Below are positions 23,754 to 31,343 of a DNA stretch of 63,504 nucleotides, piece after piece. This DNA comes from Kribbella catacumbae DSM 19601. GTDB lineage: Bacteria; Actinomycetota; Actinomycetes; Propionibacteriales; Kribbellaceae. The first letter of the stretch is position 1. Each line of letters starts with the position of its first letter. The stretch spans positions 1 to 63,504 of the forward strand of contig NZ_AQUZ01000052.1 in assembly GCF_000372465.1 (NCBI RefSeq), given 5' to 3'. A program made the translations under genes and the position numbers. The notes below the pieces were generated by a model, which was not told the DNA's origin, did not search any database, and saw only the letters and a program-made list of their open reading frames with translations.

Positions 23754-24938
23754 CTACGTATTGCCGCGCGTCGACGTCCTGACCACGAGTTCTGGGGTGA
23801 AGGTGACTCGTTGGTGTTCGTGGTCGGGGTTGGAGGACTCGTCGAGAAGTAGCTCCGCCGCGGTGCGGCCGAGCAGGTGGCGTGGTTGCCGGACAGAAGT
23901 CAGCGGTACTGCGGCCGCCGCGGCGAACTCGATGTCGTCGTAGCCGACGATGGCGAGGTCCTCCGGTACCCGCAGGCCGAGGCTCACGCATTGCTGCAGC
24001 AATCCCAACGCCAGCAGGTCGTTCGCGCAGAATGCCGCGGTGGGCCGGCGATCCGCCGGTAGCCCGGCAAGTCGTTGCCCAGCGCCCCTTCCTTCGGCGA
24101 CGGTGAGGGCGCCGGTCAGAACGTCGACCAGGTTTCCGGCGGGCAAGCCGGCTTGCCGCAAGGCAGCGCGGGCGCCTGCGCGCCGATCGGTGACCTGGCC
24201 GATCGTGTTCGGTCCGCCCACGAAGGCGATCCGCTCGTGGCCTAGCTCGATCAGGTGGGTCAGCGCGACCTCGCCGCCGAGCACGTCGTCGACCGCGACC
24301 GAGCAGTGTTCGCCGTCGTCGATCGCGCGGTCCACCACGACGACCGGCGTACCGCGGTCGGGGAGCTTGCTGAGGCGTGCCGAGTCGGGGTCGATCGGGG
24401 TGATCAGGACGCCCTGAACGCGTTGCTGTTCGAGCAGGTCGAGGTAGTTCGCCTCGCGGGCCGCGTCCTCGTTGCTGTTGCAGAGGAAGACCGACAGGCC
24501 GGCCTTTTCGGCGGCCTCCTCGACGCCGCGGGCGACGTCGGTGAAGAACGGGTTGCCGGCGTCGAGCATCAGGTAGGCGATGATCCGGCTGGAGCCGGCC
24601 CGCAGTTGCCTGGCTGACTCGTTCCGGACGAAGCCGAGGGAGGCCATCGCGGCCTCGACCTTGGCGCGGGTCGTGGGGCTGACCATCTCCGGCCGGTTCA
24701 GCACGTTCGAGACGGTGCCGAGCGAGACGCCCGCCGCGGCCGCGACGTCTTTCACGCCGGCCGCCGTCCGGCTCGTCGCGCCTTGTCGCAACCGCCGCGC
24801 TTGCCGGCGCACGCTGGGCTTGGGGGTGCGCGCGGGCTCGGCCGAGGGCGTCCGGCCGGAGCGGCCTGGCGTCGGGCTCGGGGTACGGGCCGGGTCCGGC
24901 GTACGGCGTGCGCGGTCCGCAGCGCCACTCGGTGTCAC
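23754..24938 (-). CDS. LacI-family transcriptional regulator of the rhamnose locus, with an N-terminal Pro/Arg-rich extension
   Basis: The LacI HTH (GVKDVAAAAGVSLGTVSNVLNRPEMVSPTTRAKVEAAMASLGFVRNESARQLRAG) is followed by a periplasmic-binding-type effector domain (RIIAYLMLDAGNPFFTDVARGVEEAAEKAGL ... VPEDLAIVGYDDIEFAAAAAVPLTSVRQP). Start at GTG 24938 gives about 60 residues before the HTH, rich in RTP/PARTP repeats. A start at a later GTG (codon 43 of this frame) would shorten it to about 20. It is divergent from the rhamnose ABC genes, and LacI-type operators lie between them. It most likely represses the locus until rhamnose or a derivative binds. Confidence 0.85.
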   Translation of the reverse strand: MTPSGAADRARRTPDPARTPSPTPGRSGRTPSAEPARTPKPSVRRQARRLRQGATSRTAAGVKDVAAAAGVSLGTVSNVLNRPEMVSPTTRAKVEAAMASLGFVRNESARQLRAGSSRIIAYLMLDAGNPFFTDVARGVEEAAEKAGLSVFLCNSNEDAAREANYLDLLEQQRVQGVLITPIDPDSARLSKLPDRGTPVVVVDRAIDDGEHCSVAVDDVLGGEVALTHLIELGHERIAFVGGPNTIGQVTDRRAGARAALRQAGLPAGNLVDVLTGALTVAEGRGAGQRLAGLPADRRPTAAFCANDLLALGLLQQCVSLGLRVPEDLAIVGYDDIEFAAAAAVPLTSVRQPRHLLGRTAAELLLDESSNPDHEHQRVTFTPELVVRTSTRGNT

Positions 24939-24954
24939 GCGGCCTCCCCGTGGT

Positions 24955-24966
24955 TGAAACGTGATA
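24955..24966. promoter_or_regulatory. LacI-type operator half-match near the regulator start
   Basis: TGAAACGTGATA keeps the left half TGAAACG and part of the right half of a TGAAACGTTTCA palindrome. It lies 17 bp upstream of GTG 24938, where binding would autoregulate the repressor. Confidence 0.4.
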
Positions 24967-25089
24967 GCGGAGGAAGCGTACCCCGCTTTCTGGTGGAAAA
25001 CCTCAGTGTCCCCCTTGTGGTTCTCCACAGACTTCCCAACCAGGTCTTGACGGCCGGACTGGCTCGCGCTTACCTTCGTGCAATCTTCT

Positions 25090-25101
25090 TGAAACCTTTC
25101 A
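25090..25101. promoter_or_regulatory. LacI-type operator before the rhamnose ABC genes
   Basis: TGAAACCTTTCA is a palindrome of TGAAA and TTTCA with a CC centre, 43 bp before the ATPase start codon at 25145. LacI-family operators in actinobacteria commonly have this TGAAA-NN-TTTCA form. Confidence 0.6.
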
Positions 25102-25144
25102 CAAACTTACTAATCCGTACCAACCGATCCCGCCGGAGGTGAGC

Positions 25145-26650
25145 ATGCCGACCGAAGCCCCTGTACTCCGGGTGCGCGCGGTGTCCAAGTCGTTCGGCGC
25201 CGTCGCCGCCGTCCAGGGCGTCTCCTTCGACCTGTACGGCGGGGAGGCGCACGCGCTGGTCGGTGAGAACGGCGCAGGCAAGTCCACCATCGTGAAAATG
25301 CTGGCGGGCGTCCATCGCCCGGACGCCGGCACGCTCGAGCTGGACGGCGTGCCGATCGAGCTGAACACCCCGGCGGACGCCAAGGCGGCCGGCATCGCGG
25401 TGATCTACCAGGAGCCGACGCTGTTCCCGGATCTGTCCGTCGCCGAGAACATCGCGATGGGCCGGCAGCCACTGGGTCGTTTCAAAACCATCGACCGGAC
25501 GGCGATGATCGAGCAGGCCGAGCAGCTCTTCACCAGGCTCGGCGTCTCGATCGAGCCGAGCCGTCCGGCCCGGGGTCTGTCGATCGCCGACCAGCAGTTG
25601 GTCGAGATCGCCAAGGCCCTGTCCGCGGATGCCCGCGTGGTGGTGATGGACGAGCCGACCGCCGCGCTCACCGGAGTCGAGGTTGAGCGGCTGTTCGCGG
25701 TGGCGAGGTCGCTGCGGGATCACGGCGCCGCACTGGTCTTCATCTCGCACCGGTTCGAGGAGGTCACCGCGCTGTGCGAGCGAGTGACGATCATGCGCGA
25801 CGGCCGGCACGTCTCCACCGATCTGGTCAGCGAGGTCAGCGTCGACGAGATGGTCCGGCGGATGGTCGGCCGCGAGCTGGGTGCGCTGTTCCCCAAGCAA
25901 GAGGTGACGCCGGGCGCCGTGGTGCTGAGCGTGGCCGGGCTGACTCGCGATCCGGTCTTCGTCGACGTCTCCTTCGAGGTCCGGGCCGGTGAGATTGTCG
26001 CGTTGGCCGGGCTGGTCGGCTCCGGCCGCTCCGAGGTGGTGCAGTCGATCTTCGGCGTCGATCCGCGCGACGCGGGCACAGTCACCGTCGCCGGCAAGAC
26101 GTTGAAGCCGGCCTCACCGCGGGCCGCGATGGCCGCCGGGGTCGCGCTGGTCCCGGAGGACCGTCGTCAGCAGGGCCTGGTGATGGAGCTGTCGATCGAG
26201 CGCAACGTGACGCTGCCCAGGTCCCGCGCGCTCTCCCAGCTCGGCTTCCTCACCGGCAGCAATGAGCGCCGGTCGGCCAAGGAGTGGACCCAGCGCCTGA
26301 AGACGAAGTACGGCCGGCTTCAGGACGAGGTCGGCACCTTGTCCGGTGGCAACCAGCAGAAGGTCGTGCTGGCCAAGTGGCTGGCGACAGCGCCGAAGGT
26401 GCTGATCGTGGACGAGCCGACGCGCGGTATCGACGTCGGCACCAAGGCCGAGGTGCACCGGCTGATGTCCAGCCTCGCCGCGGAAGGAGTTGCCGTTCTG
26501 ATGGTCTCGTCGGAGCTGCCCGAGGTGCTCGGGATGGCCGATCGGGTGCTGGTCATGCGCGAGGGCCGGCTCGTCGCCGAGCTCGACCGTGAGCGGGCCA
26601 CCGAGGAGTCCGTGATGTTCGCCGCGATGGGACAGGAGGCCACGGTATGA
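25145..26650 (+). CDS. Rhamnose ABC transporter ATP-binding protein (two ATPase domains, 501 aa)
   Basis: This is a double-domain sugar ATPase of the RbsA/RhaT class. Domain 1 has Walker A GENGAGKST (residues 40-48), LSIADQQLVEIAKAL and VVMDEPTAAL. Domain 2 (from about 255) has a degenerate P-loop (VGSGRSEVV), the signature LSGGNQQKV, and DEPTRGIDVG. ATG 25145 sits 5 nt after GGAGG; the GTG six bases upstream overlaps the ribosome-binding site and is less likely. It energises import through the two permeases that follow. The stop overlaps the next start (ATGA). Confidence 0.9.
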   Translation: MPTEAPVLRVRAVSKSFGAVAAVQGVSFDLYGGEAHALVGENGAGKSTIVKMLAGVHRPDAGTLELDGVPIELNTPADAKAAGIAVIYQEPTLFPDLSVAENIAMGRQPLGRFKTIDRTAMIEQAEQLFTRLGVSIEPSRPARGLSIADQQLVEIAKALSADARVVVMDEPTAALTGVEVERLFAVARSLRDHGAALVFISHRFEEVTALCERVTIMRDGRHVSTDLVSEVSVDEMVRRMVGRELGALFPKQEVTPGAVVLSVAGLTRDPVFVDVSFEVRAGEIVALAGLVGSGRSEVVQSIFGVDPRDAGTVTVAGKTLKPASPRAAMAAGVALVPEDRRQQGLVMELSIERNVTLPRSRALSQLGFLTGSNERRSAKEWTQRLKTKYGRLQDEVGTLSGGNQQKVVLAKWLATAPKVLIVDEPTRGIDVGTKAEVHRLMSSLAAEGVAVLMVSSELPEVLGMADRVLVMREGRLVAELDRERATEESVMFAAMGQEATV

Positions 26651-27696
26651 CGGCCGCACCCGCCCGCGCCGACTCCGCCGTCGAGCTACCCACGGCGGTG
26701 ACCCGGCGATCCTCGCTCGACCTCGTACTGCGGGCGCGGGAGCTCGGCATCGTGCTGGCGCTCGCGGCGCTGGTTGCCGTGACCGCGATCTCCAACCCGC
26801 GGTTCCTGTCCGGCCAGAGCATCCGCGACATCCTGCTCGGCACCGCGATCCTGGCCGTTCTGGCGGTCGGCCAGGCCGTGGTGGTGATCACCCGCAACAT
26901 CGATCTCTCGGTGGGATCCGTGCTCGGACTGAGCGCGTTCACCGTGGGCACGCTGCTGCGGGACAACCCCGGGCTGCCGGTGGTGGTCGCCCTGTTGATC
27001 GGCGCCGCCGTCGGAGGAGCTTGTGGCGCGGTCAACGGCGTACTCGTCCGCTATGGCAACGTCCCGGCCCTGGTGGTCACCCTCGGCACCCTGTACGTCG
27101 TTCGAGGCATCACCTACTTCTGGGCAGGTGGCCAGCAGATCAACGCCGACGAGCTGCCAGCCGGCTTCCTCGACTTCGGCAACGCGACCTTCCTGGGTAT
27201 TCCGTACCTCGTCCTGATCGCGCTGCTGGTCCTGGTGATCACCGGCGTCGTACTACGGAACTACCGCCTCGGCCGCGAGCTGTACGCGATGGGCTCGAGC
27301 CCGCAGGCGGCAAGGCTCGCGGGCATCTCGGTCGGGCGACGCACGATCGGCGCCTTCGGAGTGAGCGGTGCACTGGCCGGTTTGGCCGGAGTCCTGTTCG
27401 CGGCCCGCTTCGGCACGATCGACGCGGCAGCGGGCACGGGGTACGAGCTGAACGTCGTCGCCGCTGTCGTCGTGGGTGGCGTAGCGGTCTTCGGTGGGAG
27501 CGGTTCGGTCTGGGGCGCGGCGCTCGGTGCGCTGCTGCTGACCACGATCGGCAGCTCGCTCGCGGTGCTGGAGATCAACCAGTTCTGGCAGCAGGCGATC
27601 GTCGGCGGGCTGATCCTGCTCGCGATCGGCGCCGACCGGCTCGTCGCCGCCCGAGTCGCGGCATCCCTCAAGAAGCGAGGCTCTCATGTCAGCTGA
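26647..27696 (+). CDS. Rhamnose ABC transporter permease 1 (349 aa)
   Basis: This is a BPD_transp_2-type permease (RbsC/XylH/RhaP class) with about ten hydrophobic segments. It contains ITRNIDLSVGSVLGLSAF and NVPALVVTLGTLYVVRGITYFWAGG, the usual family landmarks, and GSSPQAARLAGISVGRRTIGAFGVSGALAGLAGVLFAARFG. The coding region starts inside the ATPase stop and its last codons overlap the next permease by 11 bp, so the three are translationally linked. It forms one half of the membrane channel. Confidence 0.9.
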   Translation: MTAAPARADSAVELPTAVTRRSSLDLVLRARELGIVLALAALVAVTAISNPRFLSGQSIRDILLGTAILAVLAVGQAVVVITRNIDLSVGSVLGLSAFTVGTLLRDNPGLPVVVALLIGAAVGGACGAVNGVLVRYGNVPALVVTLGTLYVVRGITYFWAGGQQINADELPAGFLDFGNATFLGIPYLVLIALLVLVITGVVLRNYRLGRELYAMGSSPQAARLAGISVGRRTIGAFGVSGALAGLAGVLFAARFGTIDAAAGTGYELNVVAAVVVGGVAVFGGSGSVWGAALGALLLTTIGSSLAVLEINQFWQQAIVGGLILLAIGADRLVAARVAASLKKRGSHVS

Positions 27697-28708
27697 AACC
27701 GCTGTGGCCGAGAGCCGGACCGCGGGACTGACGGCCCGGCTCGCCAACTGGAACGTCGCGATCATCGCTGTCACTGTCGTCGTGCTGATCATCGCGGCGG
27801 CGACCGTGGACAACTTCGGGACCTCGCAGAACTTCGGCTTCCTGGTGCTCGACCTGTTGCCGATCGCGCTCGTCGCGTTGCCGATGACGCTGGTGATCGT
27901 GACCGGCGAGATCGATCTGTCGGTGGCGAGCACGCTCGGTCTGTCCAGTGCCGTGATGGGTTCGCTGTGGAACTCGAACCAGCCGATCGAGACGATCATC
28001 CCGCTCTGCCTGCTGCTCGGCGCAGTGCTGGGTGCGGTCAACGGCTTCTTCGTCACCGTCCTCGGCCTGCCGTCCCTCGCCGTCACCATCGGCACCCTCG
28101 CCCTGTACCGCGGGCTGGCGTTCGTCGTCCTGGGTGATGGTGCGGTCGCCGACTTCCCAGCCGTCTACACCGACTGGGTGACCGGCAACATCGCCGGTAC
28201 GTCGATCCCGAACGTGCTGCTGATCATCGCCATCCTCGCCGTCGTCTTCGGTGTGGTGCTGCATGCGACGCCGGTCGGCCGGGCGGTCTTCGCGGTCGGC
28301 GCGAGTGAACAGGCCGCCCGGTTCGCCGGCGTCCGCCCCGGTCGGCTCAAGTTCTGGCTGTACGTCGTCAGCGGGCTGGTGGCCGGTCTGGCCGGAGTGC
28401 TCTGGACGCTGCGCTACTCCAGCGCCCGGGCCGACAACGGCGCCGGACTCGAGCTGGCGGTGGTCGCCGCCGTCCTGCTCGGTGGCGTCTCCATCTTCGG
28501 CGGCAAGGGCGCACTGCCTGGCGTGATCGCCGGTGTGCTCCTGCTCGCCTCGCTGCAGAACGCCCTGCGGCTGTCCGACGTGTCGAACGAGGCGCTCAAC
28601 GTCGTCACCGGCGTGCTGCTGATCGTCTCCGTTCTGGCTCCCAATCTTGCCAATGCCGTTCGTGGCTCGGTCCAGCGCCGCCGGCACCGGACCACCAAAC
28701 CCCTGTAA
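27686..28708 (+). CDS. Rhamnose ABC transporter permease 2 (340 aa)
   Basis: This is a second BPD_transp_2 permease, homologous to the first in the segments IVTGEIDLSVASTLGLSSA, GLPSLAVTIGTLALYRGLAFVVLG and VGASEQAARFAGVRPGRLKFWLYVVSGLVAGLAGVL. The two would form a heterodimer in the membrane. Start ATG 27686 overlaps the previous gene. It is followed 26 bp later by the binding-protein gene. Confidence 0.9.
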   Translation: MSAETAVAESRTAGLTARLANWNVAIIAVTVVVLIIAAATVDNFGTSQNFGFLVLDLLPIALVALPMTLVIVTGEIDLSVASTLGLSSAVMGSLWNSNQPIETIIPLCLLLGAVLGAVNGFFVTVLGLPSLAVTIGTLALYRGLAFVVLGDGAVADFPAVYTDWVTGNIAGTSIPNVLLIIAILAVVFGVVLHATPVGRAVFAVGASEQAARFAGVRPGRLKFWLYVVSGLVAGLAGVLWTLRYSSARADNGAGLELAVVAAVLLGGVSIFGGKGALPGVIAGVLLLASLQNALRLSDVSNEALNVVTGVLLIVSVLAPNLANAVRGSVQRRRHRTTKPL

Positions 28709-28734
28709 GGCCACTTGTCCAGAAAGGACAGCTC

Positions 28735-29826
28735 ATGTCTTTCCGCTTCTCACGCCGCCTGGCGGTGCCGCTGTCGACGGTGGCCGTCGTCTCGCTCGCA
28801 CTCACCGCGTGCGGCGGTGGCACCACCAAGTCGAGTACCGCGGGCGAGGCCACTGACGCCCCGAGCAGCACCGGGTCGGCCAAGGCCGACCCGAACGCTC
28901 CGCTCAAGGAAGGCCTGAAGATCGCCTACCTGCCCAAGCAGCTGAACAACCCCTACACCGACGTCGAGGTCGGCGGCGGCAAGGTCGCGGTCGGCGAGCT
29001 CAAGGGCGAGTACAAGCTGGTCGGCCCGAACGACGCGAGCGCGTCCTCGCAGGTCAGCTACATCAACACGCTGATCCAGCAGCAGCAGGACGTGATCGTG
29101 GTCGCGGCCAACGACCCGAACGCGGTCTGCCCCTCGCTGAACCAGGCCCGCAAGGCCGGCATCAAGGTGGTCGCGTTCGACTCCGACGCCTCGAAGAGCT
29201 GCCGCGACGCGTTCATCAACCAGGCCACCACCCAGGGCATCGGCGAGAGCCTGGTGAAGATGGCGAGCGAGCTGGCCGGCGGTTCTGGTGAGATCGCCGT
29301 CTTGTCCGCGACGCCGAACGCGACCAACCAGAACTCCTGGATCGCGGTGATGAAGACCGAGCTGGCCAAGCCGGAGAACGCCAAGCTGAAGCTCGTCAAG
29401 GTTGCCTACGGCAACGATGACGACCAGAAGTCGTTCACCGAGGCGCAGGGCCTGCTGCAGTCCTACCCGAACCTGAAGGTGATCGTGTCGCCGACGACGG
29501 TCGGCATCGCCGCCGCCTCGCGGTACGTGAGCGCCTCGGCCTACAAGGGCAAGGTCGCCATCACTGGGCTGGGACTGCCGAACCAGATGCGCCAGTACGT
29601 GAAGGACGGCACGGTGAAGAAGTTCGCCCTCTGGAACCCGGCCGACATCGGCTACCTCGCCGCGTACGCCGGTGCCGCGCTCAAGTCCGGCCAGATCACC
29701 GGCGCCGAGGGCGAGAAGTTCAAGGCGGGCAAGCTCGGCGACTACACCGTCGGCGCCGATGGCGAGATCGTGCTCGGCCCGCCGACCGAGTTCACCGCCG
29801 CGAACATCGACCAGTTCAACTTCTGA
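28735..29826 (+). CDS. rhaS: Rhamnose-binding lipoprotein of the ABC importer (363 aa)
   Basis: A lipoprotein signal peptide (residues 1-25, SLALTACGGG) places a lipidated Cys at about residue 26. The mature protein is a type I sugar-binding fold: KIAYLPKQLNNPYTDVEVGGG, SYINTLIQQQQDVIVVAANDPNAVCPSLNQARKAGIKVVAFDSDA, and QGLLQSYPNLKVIVSPTTVGIAAA. This matches RhaS-type rhamnose-binding proteins. It would capture rhamnose outside the membrane and hand it to the permeases. GAAAGGACAGCTC precedes ATG 28735. Substrate is inferred from the operon. Confidence 0.88.
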   Translation: MSFRFSRRLAVPLSTVAVVSLALTACGGGTTKSSTAGEATDAPSSTGSAKADPNAPLKEGLKIAYLPKQLNNPYTDVEVGGGKVAVGELKGEYKLVGPNDASASSQVSYINTLIQQQQDVIVVAANDPNAVCPSLNQARKAGIKVVAFDSDASKSCRDAFINQATTQGIGESLVKMASELAGGSGEIAVLSATPNATNQNSWIAVMKTELAKPENAKLKLVKVAYGNDDDQKSFTEAQGLLQSYPNLKVIVSPTTVGIAAASRYVSASAYKGKVAITGLGLPNQMRQYVKDGTVKKFALWNPADIGYLAAYAGAALKSGQITGAEGEKFKAGKLGDYTVGADGEIVLGPPTEFTAANIDQFNF

Positions 29827-29848
29827 TCCACCTTCTTCTGGGGAGACC

Positions 29849-30184
29849 GTGAATCGCTACTGCTTCTGCCTCCAGGTCAGACCTGACCGCCTGGACGAGT
29901 ACGTCGAACGGCATCGCGCCGTGTGGCCTGAGATGCAGGCCGCACTGCGCGAGTCGGGCTGGCACAACTACTCGCTCTTCCTCCGCGACGACGGACTGCT
30001 GGTCGGGTACGTCGAGTCCGACGACCTGGAGGCGGCGCAGCATGCGATGGCGGCGACCGAAGTGAACACCCGCTGGCAGGCGGAGATGACCGAGTTCTTT
30101 ACAGGAATCGACGGCCGGCCGCCAGACGAGTCGTTCGTGCTGCTGCCCGAGATCTTCCATCTGACCCCGAGTACCGAGGATTGA
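29849..30184 (+). CDS. rhaM: L-rhamnose mutarotase (111 aa)
   Basis: This small dimeric ferredoxin-like enzyme interconverts the alpha and beta anomers of L-rhamnose. It starts at GTG 29849 after GGGGAGACC and reads MNRYCFCLQVRPDRLDEYVERHRAVWPEMQ. Tyr18 and His22 fall at the same positions as in E. coli RhaM, where His22 is the catalytic acid. Later family segments are NYSLFLRDDGLLVGYVE and TEFFTGID. It lies one base before rhaI and 22 bp after the binding-protein gene. Confidence 0.93.
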   Translation: MNRYCFCLQVRPDRLDEYVERHRAVWPEMQAALRESGWHNYSLFLRDDGLLVGYVESDDLEAAQHAMAATEVNTRWQAEMTEFFTGIDGRPPDESFVLLPEIFHLTPSTED

Positions 30185-30185
30185 C

Positions 30186-31343
30186 ATGACCAGCGTGACT
30201 GATGCCCTCAGCCGTCAGGAGATCGAGCTGCCCTCATGGGCGTTCGGCAACTCGGGCACCCGGTTCAAGGTGTTCAGCCAGCCCGGCGTCCCGAGGTCGC
30301 CCGAGGAGAAGATCGCGGATGCCGCGGTCGTGCACAAGTACACCGGGGTGGCGCCGAGCGTCGCGCTGCACATCCCGTGGGACAAGGTCGACGACTACGG
30401 GGCCCTCGCGGCGTACGCCAAGGAGCAGGGCGTCCGGCTCGGGGCGATCAACAGCAACGTCTTCCAGGACGACGACTACAAGCTGGGTAGCGTCACCAAC
30501 CCGGATCCCCGGATCCGGCGCAAGGCGACCGACCACCTGCTCGAATGCGTCGACATCATGGACGCCACCGGTTCGCGGGACCTGAAGCTGTGGTTCTCCG
30601 ACGGTACGAACTATCCCGGCCAGGACGACCTGTGGGATCGCCAGGACCGGCTGTCGGCAGCGCTCAAGGAGGTGTACGACCGGCTCGGCGACGACCAGCG
30701 GATGCTGCTGGAGTACAAGCTGTTCGAGCCGGCCTTCTACGCGACCGACGTGCCCGACTGGGGCACGTCGTACGCGCACTGTCTGGAGCTGGGGCCGAAG
30801 GCGACGGTGTGCATCGACACCGGGCACCACGCGCCGGGGACGAACATCGAGTTCATCGTGGCGTTCCTGCTCCGGGCCAAGAAGCTCGGCGCGTTCGACT
30901 TCAACAGCCGGTTCTACGCCGACGACGACCTGATGGTGGGGGCGGCCGACCCGTTCCAGCTGTTCCGGATCATGAACGAGATCGTTCGTGGCGACGCGCT
31001 CGACCCGGATCGCGGGATCGCCTTCATGCTCGACCAGTGCCACAACATCGAGGCGAAGATCCCGGCCATCATCCGCTCGGTGATGAACGTCCAGGAGGCC
31101 ACCGCGAAGGCGCTGCTGGTCGATCGGGACGCGCTCCGCAAGGCCCAGCAGGACGGTGACGTGCTGGCCGCGAACGCCGCGCTGATGGATGCCTTCAACA
31201 CCGACGTCCGCCCGTTGCTCGCCGACCTGCGCACCGCGCAGGGCCTCGACCCCGACCCGGTCGCCGCCTACCACCGCAGCGGCTACTTCGAACAGATCAG
31301 CAAGGACCGCGCCGACGGCCAGCAGGCTGGATGGGGAGCATGA
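30186..31343 (+). CDS. rhaI: L-rhamnose isomerase, RhaI type (385 aa)
   Basis: The enzyme converts L-rhamnose to L-rhamnulose. It is the RhaI type (TIM-barrel, related to the Pseudomonas/Bacillus enzyme), not the RhaA type of E. coli. Candidate metal and acid-base residues visible in the sequence are Glu176 (LLEYKLF), Asp211 and His214/215 (CIDTGHHAPG), Asp238 (FDFNSRFYADDD) and Asp283/His286 (MLDQCHN). Length 385 matches the family. Start ATG 30186; the stop overlaps the next start (ATGA), so translation is coupled. Confidence 0.93.
   Translation: MTSVTDALSRQEIELPSWAFGNSGTRFKVFSQPGVPRSPEEKIADAAVVHKYTGVAPSVALHIPWDKVDDYGALAAYAKEQGVRLGAINSNVFQDDDYKLGSVTNPDPRIRRKATDHLLECVDIMDATGSRDLKLWFSDGTNYPGQDDLWDRQDRLSAALKEVYDRLGDDQRMLLEYKLFEPAFYATDVPDWGTSYAHCLELGPKATVCIDTGHHAPGTNIEFIVAFLLRAKKLGAFDFNSRFYADDDLMVGAADPFQLFRIMNEIVRGDALDPDRGIAFMLDQCHNIEAKIPAIIRSVMNVQEATAKALLVDRDALRKAQQDGDVLAANAALMDAFNTDVRPLLADLRTAQGLDPDPVAAYHRSGYFEQISKDRADGQQAGWGA

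Noticed and set aside
30234..31274. 346-codon minus-strand frame across rhaI
   Set aside because: Shadow frame rich in Val/Arg/Glu/His; rhaI has all active-site motifs.
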